Source: Duncaniella muris
GTDB taxonomy: Bacteria; Bacteroidota; Bacteroidia; Bacteroidales; Muribaculaceae
Length of the DNA: 64,000 nt
Reading direction: 5' to 3'
NCBI RefSeq assembly: GCF_003024805.1
Contig: NZ_PUEC01000009.1
Location: 1 to 64,000 of the forward strand
The position numbers were made by a program, and so were the translations under genes. The notes below the pieces were generated by a model, which was not told where the DNA came from, did no database searches, and saw nothing but the letters and a program-made list of their open reading frames with translations. Of this stretch, positions 7,753 through 16,780 are shown piece after piece (the stretch's first letter is position 1; each line of letters opens with the position of its first letter).

Positions 7753-9943
7753 CTTTTATTCCTTTTATGGTTTTGATTTTTTTGATTATATTGTTAAGAG
7801 CGTCCGTGTCACTGATCCCTATGACAAGGAAGCCTGAGAAAATGCCGTCAGAGGAGTCGATCGAGATGTTGCGCAGAGTGACGTCCTTCTCCTTGTTTAT
7901 TATAGAGGTGATATTTGTGACGATGGTGATGTCATCGTTGCCTACAATCTTGAGTGTGGCGGCGAAATGGCTGCCGACCTTGCCTGACCAGCGGGTGCGG
8001 ATCACGCGGTAGGGATATTTGTAGCGTATATGTTCGGCATTCGGACAGTCGTTGCGGTGGATCTTTATGACCCCTTCGGCCGAGACGAATCCGAACACAT
8101 CGTCGCCGAAAATCGGATTGCAGCAACGTGAGAGCTTGTAGTTGATCCCCTTGATGTTGTCACCGATGATCAGAATGTCGTCTGACGCCGATTCCTGGCG
8201 GTGATCGCCGTTGTCAAGAAGTTCGAACTCTTCAGCGCTACGGCGTTCGCTTTCAGCTTTGCGGTCGGCATTCTCGATGAGCTCATACTGTGTGATCACG
8301 TCATTCACATCGATGATTTCATCGGAAATCGCCTTGTAGAAATCGGTGACAGTTCGGTAGCCCATCTTCTTGATGGTGCGCATCAGATAGCCCTCTTCCA
8401 GTTCTATCTTGCGGTTTTTGCACCGGCGCTGCAGAAGTTCCTTGCCGAGTTCGGCCGAACGGTTGGCGCGCTCGTTGAGCGTCTGTTTGATCTTGTTGCG
8501 GGCCTTGGATGTCACCACAAAACTGAGCCAGTCCTGCTTGGGGATCTGTCCGGGAGCAGTGGTTATCTCCACGGTGTCGCCGGAATGGAGCTTGTGGTTC
8601 AGCTTGCGGTTGCGCCCGTTGACTTTGCCTCCTACGCAGGTGCAGCCAAGTTTGGAATGGATGTTGAACGCAAAGTCAAGCACTGTCGCACCGAGAGGCA
8701 GGCGGTAGAGGTCGCCCCTTGGAGTAAAGACGAAGACTTCTTTGTCATAGAGATCCATCTTGAAGTTTTTCATCAGCTCCATAGGACCGTCGGCAGTCTC
8801 AAGGATGTCTCGGATATTGTTCATCCATGAGTCGAGATCGCCTTCGCTCTTTATACCCTTGTATTTCCAATGGGCGGCAAGGCCCTTTTCAGCCACAAGG
8901 TCCATGCGCCGGGTGCGGATCTGAACTTCCACCCATTTGTTGTCAGGACCTTTGACCGTTGTATGGAGCGATTCATAGCCGTTGCTCTTCGGAATTGACA
9001 GCCAGTCTTTCATTCTGGCCGGATTCGGAGTGTACATGTCGGTGACGATCGAGTAAACATTCCAGCAGTCGGCCTTTTCCCGGTCAAGAGGCACGTCAAG
9101 AATGATTCTGATGGCAAAGAGGTCATATATGCCTGAAAGTTCCACCTGCTGTTTGCGCAACTTATTCCAGATGGAATAGATTGACTTGGTGCGTCCTTTG
9201 ATCTCATATTTCAGACCTGTGGTGTCGAGTTTGGCTTTAAGCGGGGCTATGAAGTCGGCTATGTATGCGTCGCGGGCCACCTTGGTCTCGTTGAGCTCGG
9301 CCGCAATCTTGCTATAGGTCTCGCGGGCTGTATATTTCAGCGACATGTCTTCAAGATCGCTTTTGATCTTGTAGAGGCCGAGACGGTGGGCGAGCGGAGC
9401 ATAGAGATAATTGGCCTCGAAAGCGGTGTCGGCCACAAATTTTTCATCAGGATGATGGTTGATGGTGCGCATGAGAATCAGGCGTTCCACAATCATTATG
9501 ATGATAACTCGAATGTCTTCCGCGAATGTCATCAGCAGTCTTCGGAAGTTGTCGGTTTTCACCACACCCTGTTTGCCGTAGAGGGTTGAAACCTTTATCA
9601 GACCTCCGACCATATGCTCTACATCCTCACCCCATAGTTTGCGTATCTGATCCTGAGAGAAGGCATCTTCCATGCAGAGCCCGTAGGTCATCGTGGCGAT
9701 GATCATGTTGCGGTCAGGCGACACCATCTGGCAGAGGGCTATCGCGGTGCGCATCGAGTGGAGCACCCGGTTGATCCCGTGGCGGTCAACCGGCGATTTC
9801 TCTCCCGAATAGGCTCTGGCCACGGCATCCTTGACCGTAGCGAAATCTTTAGGTGACGCCACTTCAGCCGCCTCGCGCAGAAGAGTTCTGGCGAGGGCTT
9901 TCAGCTCGGTGGTTTCAGCGGATGTAAATATCGGTTTTTCCAT
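7733..9943 (-). CDS. relA: RelA/SpoT-family (p)ppGpp synthetase, hydrolase site degenerate
   Basis: A 736-residue long RSH protein. The order is an HD-like domain (about 25-190), synthetase (about 235-365), TGS (about 395-460: VFVFTPRGDLYRLPLGATVLDFAF), a Zn-finger/helical region (RCCNPIFGDDVFGF) and a C-terminal ACT domain (665-736). The synthetase looks intact: GRTKSIYSIWNKL, YDLFAIRI with the catalytic Asp, and VEVQIRT with the catalytic Glu. The hydrolase site does not: the His-Asp pair expected at 87-88 reads Tyr-Gly (TMTYGLCMED) and the later Asp is Glu153 (IVERLILMRT). It is therefore probably a synthesis-only alarmone enzyme that senses amino-acid starvation at the ribosome. It follows murA by 62 bases on the same strand. 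Confidence 0.95.
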   Translation of the reverse strand: MEKPIFTSAETTELKALARTLLREAAEVASPKDFATVKDAVARAYSGEKSPVDRHGINRVLHSMRTAIALCQMVSPDRNMIIATMTYGLCMEDAFSQDQIRKLWGEDVEHMVGGLIKVSTLYGKQGVVKTDNFRRLLMTFAEDIRVIIIMIVERLILMRTINHHPDEKFVADTAFEANYLYAPLAHRLGLYKIKSDLEDMSLKYTARETYSKIAAELNETKVARDAYIADFIAPLKAKLDTTGLKYEIKGRTKSIYSIWNKLRKQQVELSGIYDLFAIRIILDVPLDREKADCWNVYSIVTDMYTPNPARMKDWLSIPKSNGYESLHTTVKGPDNKWVEVQIRTRRMDLVAEKGLAAHWKYKGIKSEGDLDSWMNNIRDILETADGPMELMKNFKMDLYDKEVFVFTPRGDLYRLPLGATVLDFAFNIHSKLGCTCVGGKVNGRNRKLNHKLHSGDTVEITTAPGQIPKQDWLSFVVTSKARNKIKQTLNERANRSAELGKELLQRRCKNRKIELEEGYLMRTIKKMGYRTVTDFYKAISDEIIDVNDVITQYELIENADRKAESERRSAEEFELLDNGDHRQESASDDILIIGDNIKGINYKLSRCCNPIFGDDVFGFVSAEGVIKIHRNDCPNAEHIRYKYPYRVIRTRWSGKVGSHFAATLKIVGNDDITIVTNITSIINKEKDVTLRNISIDSSDGIFSGFLVIGISDTDALNNIIKKIKTIKGIKDVQRSN

Positions 9944-10005
9944 TGTGTAAGTGAGGTTGGAGGGGGGGAGTTACGATGTCTCTGGCCTGAAAACAGCAGA
10001 TGTGA

Positions 10006-11316
10006 TCAGTCGCGGCGGTGAATGCAGGCTCCGATTGAATTGAGTCGCGTGTCGATTGCCTGGTAACCGCGGTCAATCTGGTCGATGTTGTCAATTCTTG
10101 AAACTCCGCGGGCGCTCATGGCGGCGATGAGCATTGCGATGCCGGCGCGGATGTCAGGCGAGTGCATTTTGTTGGCCCGCAGCGGAACCTTGTGGTCAAG
10201 TCCTATGACCACCGCTCTATGTGGGTCGCAGAGCATTATCTGCGCACCCATGTCAATCAGACGGTCAACGAAGAAGAGGCGGCTTTCAAACATCTTCTGA
10301 TGTATCAGAACACTGCCGCGGCATTGTGTAGCGGTGACGAGCATGACTGAAAGGAGGTCCGGGGTGAGTCCGGGCCAGGGAGCATCTGCTATTGTCGGGA
10401 TCGAGCCGTCGAGATTGGTCTCGATTTCGTATGATTCCTGTGAAGGGATAAAGATATCGTCGCCGCGGCGTTCAAGGTTGATTCCGAGGCGGCGGAATGA
10501 GTCGGGAATGATTCCGAGGTTGTCGTAGCTGACATCCTTGATGGTGAGTTCGCTGCGGGTGATAGCAGCCATGCCGATGAAACTGCCCACTTCGATCATG
10601 TCAGGCAGAATCGTGTGATCGGCTCCGGATAGCTTATCTACGCCGGTGATACTTAGAAGATTCGATCCGATACCATCTATCTTCACGCCCATTTTGACGA
10701 GCATTTTGCAAAGCTGCTGCACGTAAGGCTCGCAGGCCGCATTGTAGATAGTGGTTGTGCCCTTGGCAAGAGCGGCTGCCATTACGATGTTGGCGGTACC
10801 GGTGACAGACGCTTCGTCAAGAAGCATGTAGCAGCCTTTGAGACCTCCGACAGAAACCAGATAATAAGCCTGACGGTCCTCATTGTATGCTATCATGGCT
10901 CCAAGTTTCGACAAGCCGGTGATATGTGTGTCGACTCTGCGGCGGCCAATCTTGTCGCCTCCCGGTTTGGCGAAGTATGCCTGGCCGAGTCGGGCGAGCA
11001 GAGGTCCTACCACGAGAACTGAGCCGCGGAGTGAGGCACAGCGTGCCACGAAATCAGCGCTTGAAATATAATCCTCGTCAAGATCGTCAGCCTGAAAACG
11101 ATATGTGTCCTCGCTAAGTCTGTCTACTTTCACTCTCATGGCTTTCAGGAGATTGATGAGATTGATTACATCGAGGATATTGGGCACGTTGTGGATGGTG
11201 ACAGGCTCCGAGGTGAGCAGTGTGGCGCTGATTACTTCCAGAGCTTCGTTTTTGGCTCCCTGTGGCTTTATGGAGCCGCTGAGTCTGTGGCCTCCCTCTA
11301 TTATATAGGTGCTCAT
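10006..11316 (-). CDS. murA: MurA, UDP-GlcNAc 1-carboxyvinyltransferase
   Basis: First committed step of peptidoglycan synthesis: transfers enolpyruvate from PEP to UDP-GlcNAc in the cytoplasm. It is 436 residues, normal length, with the two inside-out alpha/beta domains. The N terminus carries the active-site Lys-Asn pair (GAKNEAL). The mobile loop that in E. coli holds the fosfomycin-target Cys115 here reads AKPGGDKIGRRRVDTH, with Asp121 in that position (codon GAC at 10956-10954). The C-terminal block ATQCRGSVLIHQKMFESRLFF is typical. It lies just downstream of murB on the same strand (68-base gap) and upstream of relA. Confidence 0.97.
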   Translation of the reverse strand: MSTYIIEGGHRLSGSIKPQGAKNEALEVISATLLTSEPVTIHNVPNILDVINLINLLKAMRVKVDRLSEDTYRFQADDLDEDYISSADFVARCASLRGSVLVVGPLLARLGQAYFAKPGGDKIGRRRVDTHITGLSKLGAMIAYNEDRQAYYLVSVGGLKGCYMLLDEASVTGTANIVMAAALAKGTTTIYNAACEPYVQQLCKMLVKMGVKIDGIGSNLLSITGVDKLSGADHTILPDMIEVGSFIGMAAITRSELTIKDVSYDNLGIIPDSFRRLGINLERRGDDIFIPSQESYEIETNLDGSIPTIADAPWPGLTPDLLSVMLVTATQCRGSVLIHQKMFESRLFFVDRLIDMGAQIMLCDPHRAVVIGLDHKVPLRANKMHSPDIRAGIAMLIAAMSARGVSRIDNIDQIDRGYQAIDTRLNSIGACIHRRD

Positions 11317-11384
11317 AATTGTTATGCAGGTTTTAGTTGGTGAGACAGTTGAAAAGTGATGTTAAAATAAGAATGCCTGATCCT

Positions 11385-12410
11385 CTAAATATGTTCAACC
11401 TCAGGGGTCAGCTTTATGCCGAAGCGTTGTTTCACGGAGTCGATGATCCGTGTTTCAAGACTGATTACTTCTTCAGGACTTGCCTGCCGGTCTGGATTTA
11501 CAATGACCAGCGGTTGCAGATGCCACACACCTATGTTGCCGTCGCGGTAGCCTTTCCATCCGCAACGGTCTATCAGCCACGCGGCCGGAATCTTGTAGCC
11601 GTCGCTGACTTTATAGTGAGGTGGTTCTGCCGGTGCTTCCTTGGCGCGGATTTCGGCGAAAAGCTCTTCGCTTATCACCGGATTTTTGAAGAAACTTCCC
11701 GCGCTTGGAACTTTGACCGGATCGGGCAGCTTTGAATTGCGGATCTCAATAATGGCCTTGCGGATGTCTGACGGCGAAAGTGTTGATTCATCGAATCCTT
11801 CAAAGTGGCTTTTGAGAGCCGGATATGAAAGATCGGGGGCGGGAATGGGGGAGAGTCTGTAGTCTACGGCATGGATTATATAGCGCTTCTTGAAATCGGC
11901 CTGCTTGAAAACGGAATCACGGTAGGCATAGTGGCACTCATCGGTGGTGAATGTGACAAACTCTTCCTCTACTTCGTCATATGCATGTACAGCCACAATG
12001 CTGTCAGCTGCTTCGGCTCCATAGGCTCCGACATTCTGCACGGCCGAGGCTCCGACTTCGCCAGGGATGCCTGAGAGATTCTCGATTCCCCAGAGTCCGC
12101 GCCGGCAGGCCCATAGAATCAGTTCATCCATAGTTTCGCCTGCGCCCGCTCTGACTATCACTTCTTCTGCAGTTTCAGACAGTATCTCAATTCCCTTTAT
12201 GGCGCTGTGGAGTATTATGCCGGGAAAATCACCGGTGAAAAGCAGGTTGCTGCCCGCTCCGATATGGAATTTCTCTACGCCTTTTCTGATCGACGATATG
12301 ATGAACGGAATGTCATCAGCTTTGGTATATTCCATAAACTCACTGCATTTCACATTCATTGCGAACGTGTTGTGTGCAGTCAGATTGTAATTGTCAAGAG
12401 TTCTGATCAT
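11385..12410 (-). CDS. murB: MurB, UDP-N-acetylmuramate dehydrogenase
   Basis: FAD enzyme that reduces UDP-GlcNAc-enolpyruvate to UDP-MurNAc, the step after MurA. I choose the ATG at 12410 (MIRTLDNYNLTAHNTFAMNV) because family members begin with this block; a longer frame from 12476 starts upstream of the predicted transcription start. It gives 341 residues. FAD-binding signatures are IGAGSNLLF and ENLSGIPGEVGASAVQNVGA. The catalytic Ser region is PSAGSFFKNP. The C terminus (HLQPLVIVN...) matches the type I (E. coli-like) form. It is adjacent to murA, an obvious functional pair. Confidence 0.95.
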   Translation of the reverse strand: MIRTLDNYNLTAHNTFAMNVKCSEFMEYTKADDIPFIISSIRKGVEKFHIGAGSNLLFTGDFPGIILHSAIKGIEILSETAEEVIVRAGAGETMDELILWACRRGLWGIENLSGIPGEVGASAVQNVGAYGAEAADSIVAVHAYDEVEEEFVTFTTDECHYAYRDSVFKQADFKKRYIIHAVDYRLSPIPAPDLSYPALKSHFEGFDESTLSPSDIRKAIIEIRNSKLPDPVKVPSAGSFFKNPVISEELFAEIRAKEAPAEPPHYKVSDGYKIPAAWLIDRCGWKGYRDGNIGVWHLQPLVIVNPDRQASPEEVISLETRIIDSVKQRFGIKLTPEVEHI

Positions 12411-12475
12411 GTCGGATGAATTGTTTGTGACGTGAGCGCGACGGAGCCGATAGGACATCGGGCTGAATTCATCCA

Positions 12476-12483
12476 CAAAAATA
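12476..12483 (-). promoter_or_regulatory. Probable -7 box for murB
   Basis: TATTTTTG on the minus strand fits TAnnTTTG. No TTTG is found at the right distance upstream. It lies 65 bases before the chosen murB start and separates murB from the efflux operon that ends at 12524. Confidence 0.4.
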
Positions 12484-12523
12484 ACAAAAATTTTTGCAGC
12501 AAGCTTCTTTGACAGCTAAAAAT

Positions 12524-13858
12524 TCACTTCCTGAAAGCGGGAACGGCAGATTTGTGGTCCGGAAAGCTGATTGAAAAACGTGTCAGTCCGTCCTGACCGG
12601 TAGCGAGTGAGAATTTGCATGAGTGCTTGTGGAGCACTTCGCTGACAAAAAGCAAGCCTATGCCGTGGCCGTTGACCTTCGTGGAGAAGAAGGGACTGAA
12701 GAGTTTTTTTGCCGCTTCAGGGTCAATGCCAGGACCGTTGTCAGTGACGGTCAGAGTGGCCGGCGAAGCGGATGTGGCCACGGTTATCAGTCCGCTCGAA
12801 CCGATACTCTCTGCCGAGTTTTTCACGATATTGATTATTACCTGTTCCATTAGCACCGTGTCGGTCATCACGGGTATTGGCTGTGCTTCAAGCCGGAACT
12901 CAATTTTTATGCCATGTCGTCCGCAGAGGCTTTCGAGCATCACCCGCCAGCTTTCTATCAGACTGTTCAGATCAGTCGGCTTGAGGCTGGCTTCAGGGAT
13001 TTTCACCACATCGGCAAAAGCGGTTATAAATTTGCTCATAGACTGGCAGCGGGCCTCGCATACGCTGACCACTTCGCCCAGATCTGCATAATCATCGCTG
13101 CTGTCACTTAGCATAAGCCGTGCGGTCGACAGCATGGAATTGACTCCGGCCATCGAATTGTTGACTTCATGCGCTATGACCCTGATCACCTTTTCGTAGC
13201 TCTTTTTTTCGGCGATCATCACCTCTTCGGTCAGTTTCTCTATAAGAAGGAAGGGGTGGGGATAGCCTTGATCCATGAATGACAGACGCGAACAGCGATA
13301 GATCATCGAGTCGTTCAGCCGCTCGGTGACGGTCTGTCCCTGACTGAGGCCGGAGAGCACTGCCGCAAGCTGGGAATCGAGGCTATCTACAGTCAGACCC
13401 TCCAGGGCCGAACTGTCGGCAAAGCCGAGAAATGCAGCAGCGGCTTTATTGGCTGTCTTGATACGGTCGGCGTCTGACAGAATCAGAATTCCCATCGGGG
13501 AGACGTCTACAAGCAGATCAAGAAAATGGTTCTGCTCGCGCAGCCTGAGCCGTTCCTCTTTGAGCGCCACCATCATGCCGTTGAACATGTCGACTATCTT
13601 GTCAGCTTCATGCTGATTGACGTGAGAGAGACGGCTGCTGAAATCCTGTTCGCGCAGCAGGTCAATGCCGTTTGTGATGCTGCGGATCGGTTTCATCACA
13701 CTGCGGTAGAACACAATCAGCAGTATGATGGCGAGCACACAGGCTGACTGGGTGATATACAGCTCTGTCCCGGCTTCGGATACAGGCAGCAGCAGGGAGC
13801 TGACAAGTGATGCTCCGAGCAAAAGGATGATTATGATCAGTATCCAGCTTATTCTCAT
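12524..13858 (-). CDS. Sensor histidine kinase (NtrY-like), partner of the sigma-54 regulator
   Basis: A 444-residue inner-membrane kinase. Two N-terminal transmembrane segments (about 3-25 and 35-52) bracket a very short periplasmic loop, followed by HAMP (about 53-105) and PAS (about 110-215) domains. The phospho-accepting His is in VIRVIAHEVNNSMAG (H-box). The ATPase domain shows the N box (IINIVKNSAESI), G1 (LTVTDNGPGIDP), F box (SPFFST) and G2 (GHGIGL). The almost absent sensor loop suggests that it detects a membrane or cytoplasmic signal. It is the last gene of the efflux operon, 16 bases after the response regulator. Confidence 0.94.
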   Translation of the reverse strand: MRISWILIIIILLLGASLVSSLLLPVSEAGTELYITQSACVLAIILLIVFYRSVMKPIRSITNGIDLLREQDFSSRLSHVNQHEADKIVDMFNGMMVALKEERLRLREQNHFLDLLVDVSPMGILILSDADRIKTANKAAAAFLGFADSSALEGLTVDSLDSQLAAVLSGLSQGQTVTERLNDSMIYRCSRLSFMDQGYPHPFLLIEKLTEEVMIAEKKSYEKVIRVIAHEVNNSMAGVNSMLSTARLMLSDSSDDYADLGEVVSVCEARCQSMSKFITAFADVVKIPEASLKPTDLNSLIESWRVMLESLCGRHGIKIEFRLEAQPIPVMTDTVLMEQVIINIVKNSAESIGSSGLITVATSASPATLTVTDNGPGIDPEAAKKLFSPFFSTKVNGHGIGLLFVSEVLHKHSCKFSLATGQDGLTRFSISFPDHKSAVPAFRK

Positions 13859-13874
13859 GGGTTTGTAGCGCGGG

Positions 13875-15212
13875 TTAATTGCCTTTTATTCCGTACTTTT
13901 CCATACGGCGGTAGAGTGACTGCCGTGTGATGCCCAGAAGAGCCGCGGCACGTGTCAGATTGCCGCCGGAGTGGGCTATGGCCTGTTCTACGCTTTCCCG
14001 TTCCTGCATCTCAAGGCTGGAACGCGTCGGACTGTCAGGCATCGGAATGGCTCCGTCATACTGACTGCGGAACTCCCTTTCGTCAAGATGGTCGCCGGGG
14101 CTGACAAGCAATGTGCGCTCTATGAAGTTTTTCAGTTCGCGGATGTTGCCCGGATAGGGGAGAGAGCAGAGAAACGCCATAGCCTCAGGAGTGATTTCGG
14201 GAATCGGCCGGCCTGTCTGCGCGCAGTGTTCACGCATGATGTGGTCGACCAGCAAAGGGATATCTTCAGTGCGGTCACGCAATGGCGGAAGCGTGACGGT
14301 GATAAGGTTAATTCGATAGAACAGGTCTTCGCGGAAAGTTTTTTTGCCTACCATTGCCGGCAGATTGGCGTTTGTGGCGCACACTACTCTGACATCGGTG
14401 TGGCGCTGACGGCTGTCACCGAGCATTTCATATGTGTGTTCCTGAAGCACCCGCAGGAGCTTCACCTGACAGTTGAGGTCAAGTTCGCCGATCTCGTCAA
14501 GGAAGATGGTGCCGCCGTCAGCCATCGCAAAACGGCCCTCCCGGTCTGCTACAGCACCGGTGAATGCACCCTTCTTATGGCCGAACATCTCGCTTTCGAA
14601 AAGTGACGATGCAATGCCGCCGAGGTTGACCTTGACCATGCTTTTGCCTTTGCGCCGGCTGTTGCGGTGGATGGCTTCGGCTATCAGTTCCTTTCCTGTG
14701 CCGTTTTCTCCCATGATGAGCACCGGTGCATCAGTCGCGGCAATTCGTTCCACTGTGTCAAGCACGTTCATCAGAGCCGGCGATCGGCCTATTATGAACG
14801 AGCGGTCAAAGCGTCCGGCGGGTAAGGGGACGTTTGTTTTCGGGCTGTTAAGTTCCAGCGCCACATTTATGCGCTGAAGCAGAGCCGAGTTGTCCCACGG
14901 CTTTGTGATGAAGTCAAAGGCACCGGCATGGATTCCCTCTACGGCAAGCGGTATGCTACCCCATGCGGTCATCAGTATCACCGGTGTGTCAGGTTGGAAA
15001 ATCTTGATCTGTCTGAGCAGGGTTATGCCTTCCTCTCCGGTTGTAGCCCGTGAGAAGTTCATGTCAAGCATCACCAGCTCCGGAGTTTCGGTGCGTACGG
15101 TTTCCATAGCCTCTTTGGGAGAAGCGGCCAGAACGGTCTCGAATCCGTTGCGCGACAGCAACAGTTTCAAAGACAGGCGTACTGCGGGATCATCATCTAC
15201 TATAAGAATCAT
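13875..15212 (-). CDS. Sigma-54-dependent response regulator (NtrC family)
   Basis: A predicted 445-residue protein from ATG 15212 (MILIVDDDPAV, the normal start of a receiver domain); the longer frame from 15248 runs into the tolC gene end. The receiver (1-120) has the phosphate-accepting Asp50 (VMLD) and Lys104. The AAA+ domain (140-365) has Walker A GENGTGKE (168-175), the sigma-54 contact loop GAFTGA (215-220) and Walker B GTIFLDE. A Fis-type helix-turn-helix ends the protein (AAALLGITRQSLYRRMEKYG). It activates RNA polymerase carrying sigma-54. The matching promoter and a likely binding palindrome lie upstream of the first gene of this operon (24086-24162), so it probably regulates its own operon. 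Confidence 0.96.
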   Translation of the reverse strand: MILIVDDDPAVRLSLKLLLSRNGFETVLAASPKEAMETVRTETPELVMLDMNFSRATTGEEGITLLRQIKIFQPDTPVILMTAWGSIPLAVEGIHAGAFDFITKPWDNSALLQRINVALELNSPKTNVPLPAGRFDRSFIIGRSPALMNVLDTVERIAATDAPVLIMGENGTGKELIAEAIHRNSRRKGKSMVKVNLGGIASSLFESEMFGHKKGAFTGAVADREGRFAMADGGTIFLDEIGELDLNCQVKLLRVLQEHTYEMLGDSRQRHTDVRVVCATNANLPAMVGKKTFREDLFYRINLITVTLPPLRDRTEDIPLLVDHIMREHCAQTGRPIPEITPEAMAFLCSLPYPGNIRELKNFIERTLLVSPGDHLDEREFRSQYDGAIPMPDSPTRSSLEMQERESVEQAIAHSGGNLTRAAALLGITRQSLYRRMEKYGIKGN

Positions 15213-15234
15213 GATTGCAAAATTACGATTTTTT

Positions 15235-16716
15235 TCAACGACGGACAATAGCTTCTATGTCAGCGTCGATGCCACGGTTGGCCGAAAAATCCCAGAGGGC
15301 CACGCTGCGGAGCTGATAATAGTAGTTCCAGTAGAGATAGAGCTGGTTGATGTATGCCTGACGGCTTTCGTCTTTGCTCACCTGCGAGTCGTTCAGGTCA
15401 AGAGTGGAAATTTTACCGATCATGAATGTCTCTACATTGGTGGCATAGCGCTGGCGGGCTATGGTGTCGGCTCTCAGAGAGATTTCGAGCTGGCGACGCT
15501 GATTGTTGAAACGCTCCACGAGGATGAAGATATTCTGGTCGAACTCCATCTGCTCTTTGCGCAGACGGCTTTGCACCACCTCGCGGTTGCTTTCGCTGAC
15601 TTTGACCTTTCCGCGGCGTTTGCCCCAGTCGAGAAGAGGAATTTTGAATCCGACTTCAACCACCTGGTTGTCCTTGAGCCGGTCATATGCCTCGCCGAAG
15701 CGGTCAGACGTGCCGGTGTAGCCTATCTGGGCGTAGAGCATTATCTGGCGTTGGTCTCCTTTGGCCTTGGCCACCTGATAGTCGGCTTCGATCTGACGGC
15801 GGCGGATGTTCTGTGCGAAACTGTTGTTGGCATGTGCCTTTTCGAGCACATCGTCATAGGAGACAAGAGCCTGGGGAATTGTGTCGGGGACAATTGGTTC
15901 GAGCGTCACGTCATCCTCGATGTCAAGAAAGGCGCGGAGCTTGAACATGTTTGCCTTGTAGTCGCTTTCGCAGTCGGTTAGTGTCGAGCGGGCATTGAGC
16001 AGGTTCAGCTCAAGCTGCAGCAGGTCGTTTTTGCTGATCTGGCCCATCTCGCGCTTGGCTTTTGCCACTTCATAAAGTTTTTGTGCGTTGGCCAGATTCT
16101 GCCGGGCAATGGAAATATTTTCTTTTGACAGCAGCAGGGAGAAATAATAGTTTATGGCCGTCATGGCCACGTTTTCAGTGGCGCTGATGAAAGCCGCTTT
16201 GGCTTCGGCATAGCGCACCGGCTCGATGCGTCGGTCCCATTTGATGGTGTTGACACCGAAAATAGGCTGGGAGAGTGTGAGTGCCACCGGAATTGACATG
16301 AAGCGGTTGTAACGTGTGCCGGTCAGCTGCTTGAGATAGTCTATCGAAGTGTTTAGCGACAGAGTGCCTCCGGTAAGCCAGATGTTCTGGTCAACCGAGA
16401 TCTCGCCGTTCATTTCCATATAGTTGTTGCGGACAAATGTGAACGAGCCGTCGTCGAGCTGATAGCTGCTGTAGCTTTTCCGATAGCCGGGAGCTGTGGC
16501 GCTGAAGTTGATCTCCGGCAGAAGTTCGGCACGATAGGTGCGGTATGTCCAGTAGGCGGTACGCAATTCGTTGAGTGCTACGGCGGCATCTACGCTGTGT
16601 GACCGCGCTGTCAGTATGGCTTCGTCGAGAGTGATGCGACGCACCTCCGCTGCCATGCCTGCCGGCGCGAGGCCGGCAAACATGAAGAGGAAAACCAATA
16701 ATCTTAATTGCTTCAT
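15235..16716 (-). CDS. TolC-family outer-membrane efflux channel
   Basis: A predicted 493-residue protein from ATG 16716, which begins a clear signal peptide (MKQLRLLVFLFMFAGLAPAG, then MAAEV). The mature part has the two long coiled-coil repeats of the TolC/OEP family, starting RRITLDEAILTARSHSVD and with the second-half helical region AEADYQVAKAK-type heptads. It forms the outer-membrane exit duct for the HlyD-type adaptor and MacB-type pump encoded upstream. It starts 65 bases after the last permease and ends 22 bases before the response regulator. Confidence 0.93.
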   Translation of the reverse strand: MKQLRLLVFLFMFAGLAPAGMAAEVRRITLDEAILTARSHSVDAAVALNELRTAYWTYRTYRAELLPEINFSATAPGYRKSYSSYQLDDGSFTFVRNNYMEMNGEISVDQNIWLTGGTLSLNTSIDYLKQLTGTRYNRFMSIPVALTLSQPIFGVNTIKWDRRIEPVRYAEAKAAFISATENVAMTAINYYFSLLLSKENISIARQNLANAQKLYEVAKAKREMGQISKNDLLQLELNLLNARSTLTDCESDYKANMFKLRAFLDIEDDVTLEPIVPDTIPQALVSYDDVLEKAHANNSFAQNIRRRQIEADYQVAKAKGDQRQIMLYAQIGYTGTSDRFGEAYDRLKDNQVVEVGFKIPLLDWGKRRGKVKVSESNREVVQSRLRKEQMEFDQNIFILVERFNNQRRQLEISLRADTIARQRYATNVETFMIGKISTLDLNDSQVSKDESRQAYINQLYLYWNYYYQLRSVALWDFSANRGIDADIEAIVRR

Positions 16717-16780
16717 ATAAATAGAAATGGAGGCGTTCAGAAATGAGTTGTGTTTATTTTGTGGATTGTGGCGATAGTTT

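Noticed and set aside
14890-15981. A 363-codon plus-strand frame across the response regulator and tolC genes
   Set aside because: It spans two well-supported opposite-strand genes and their junction.
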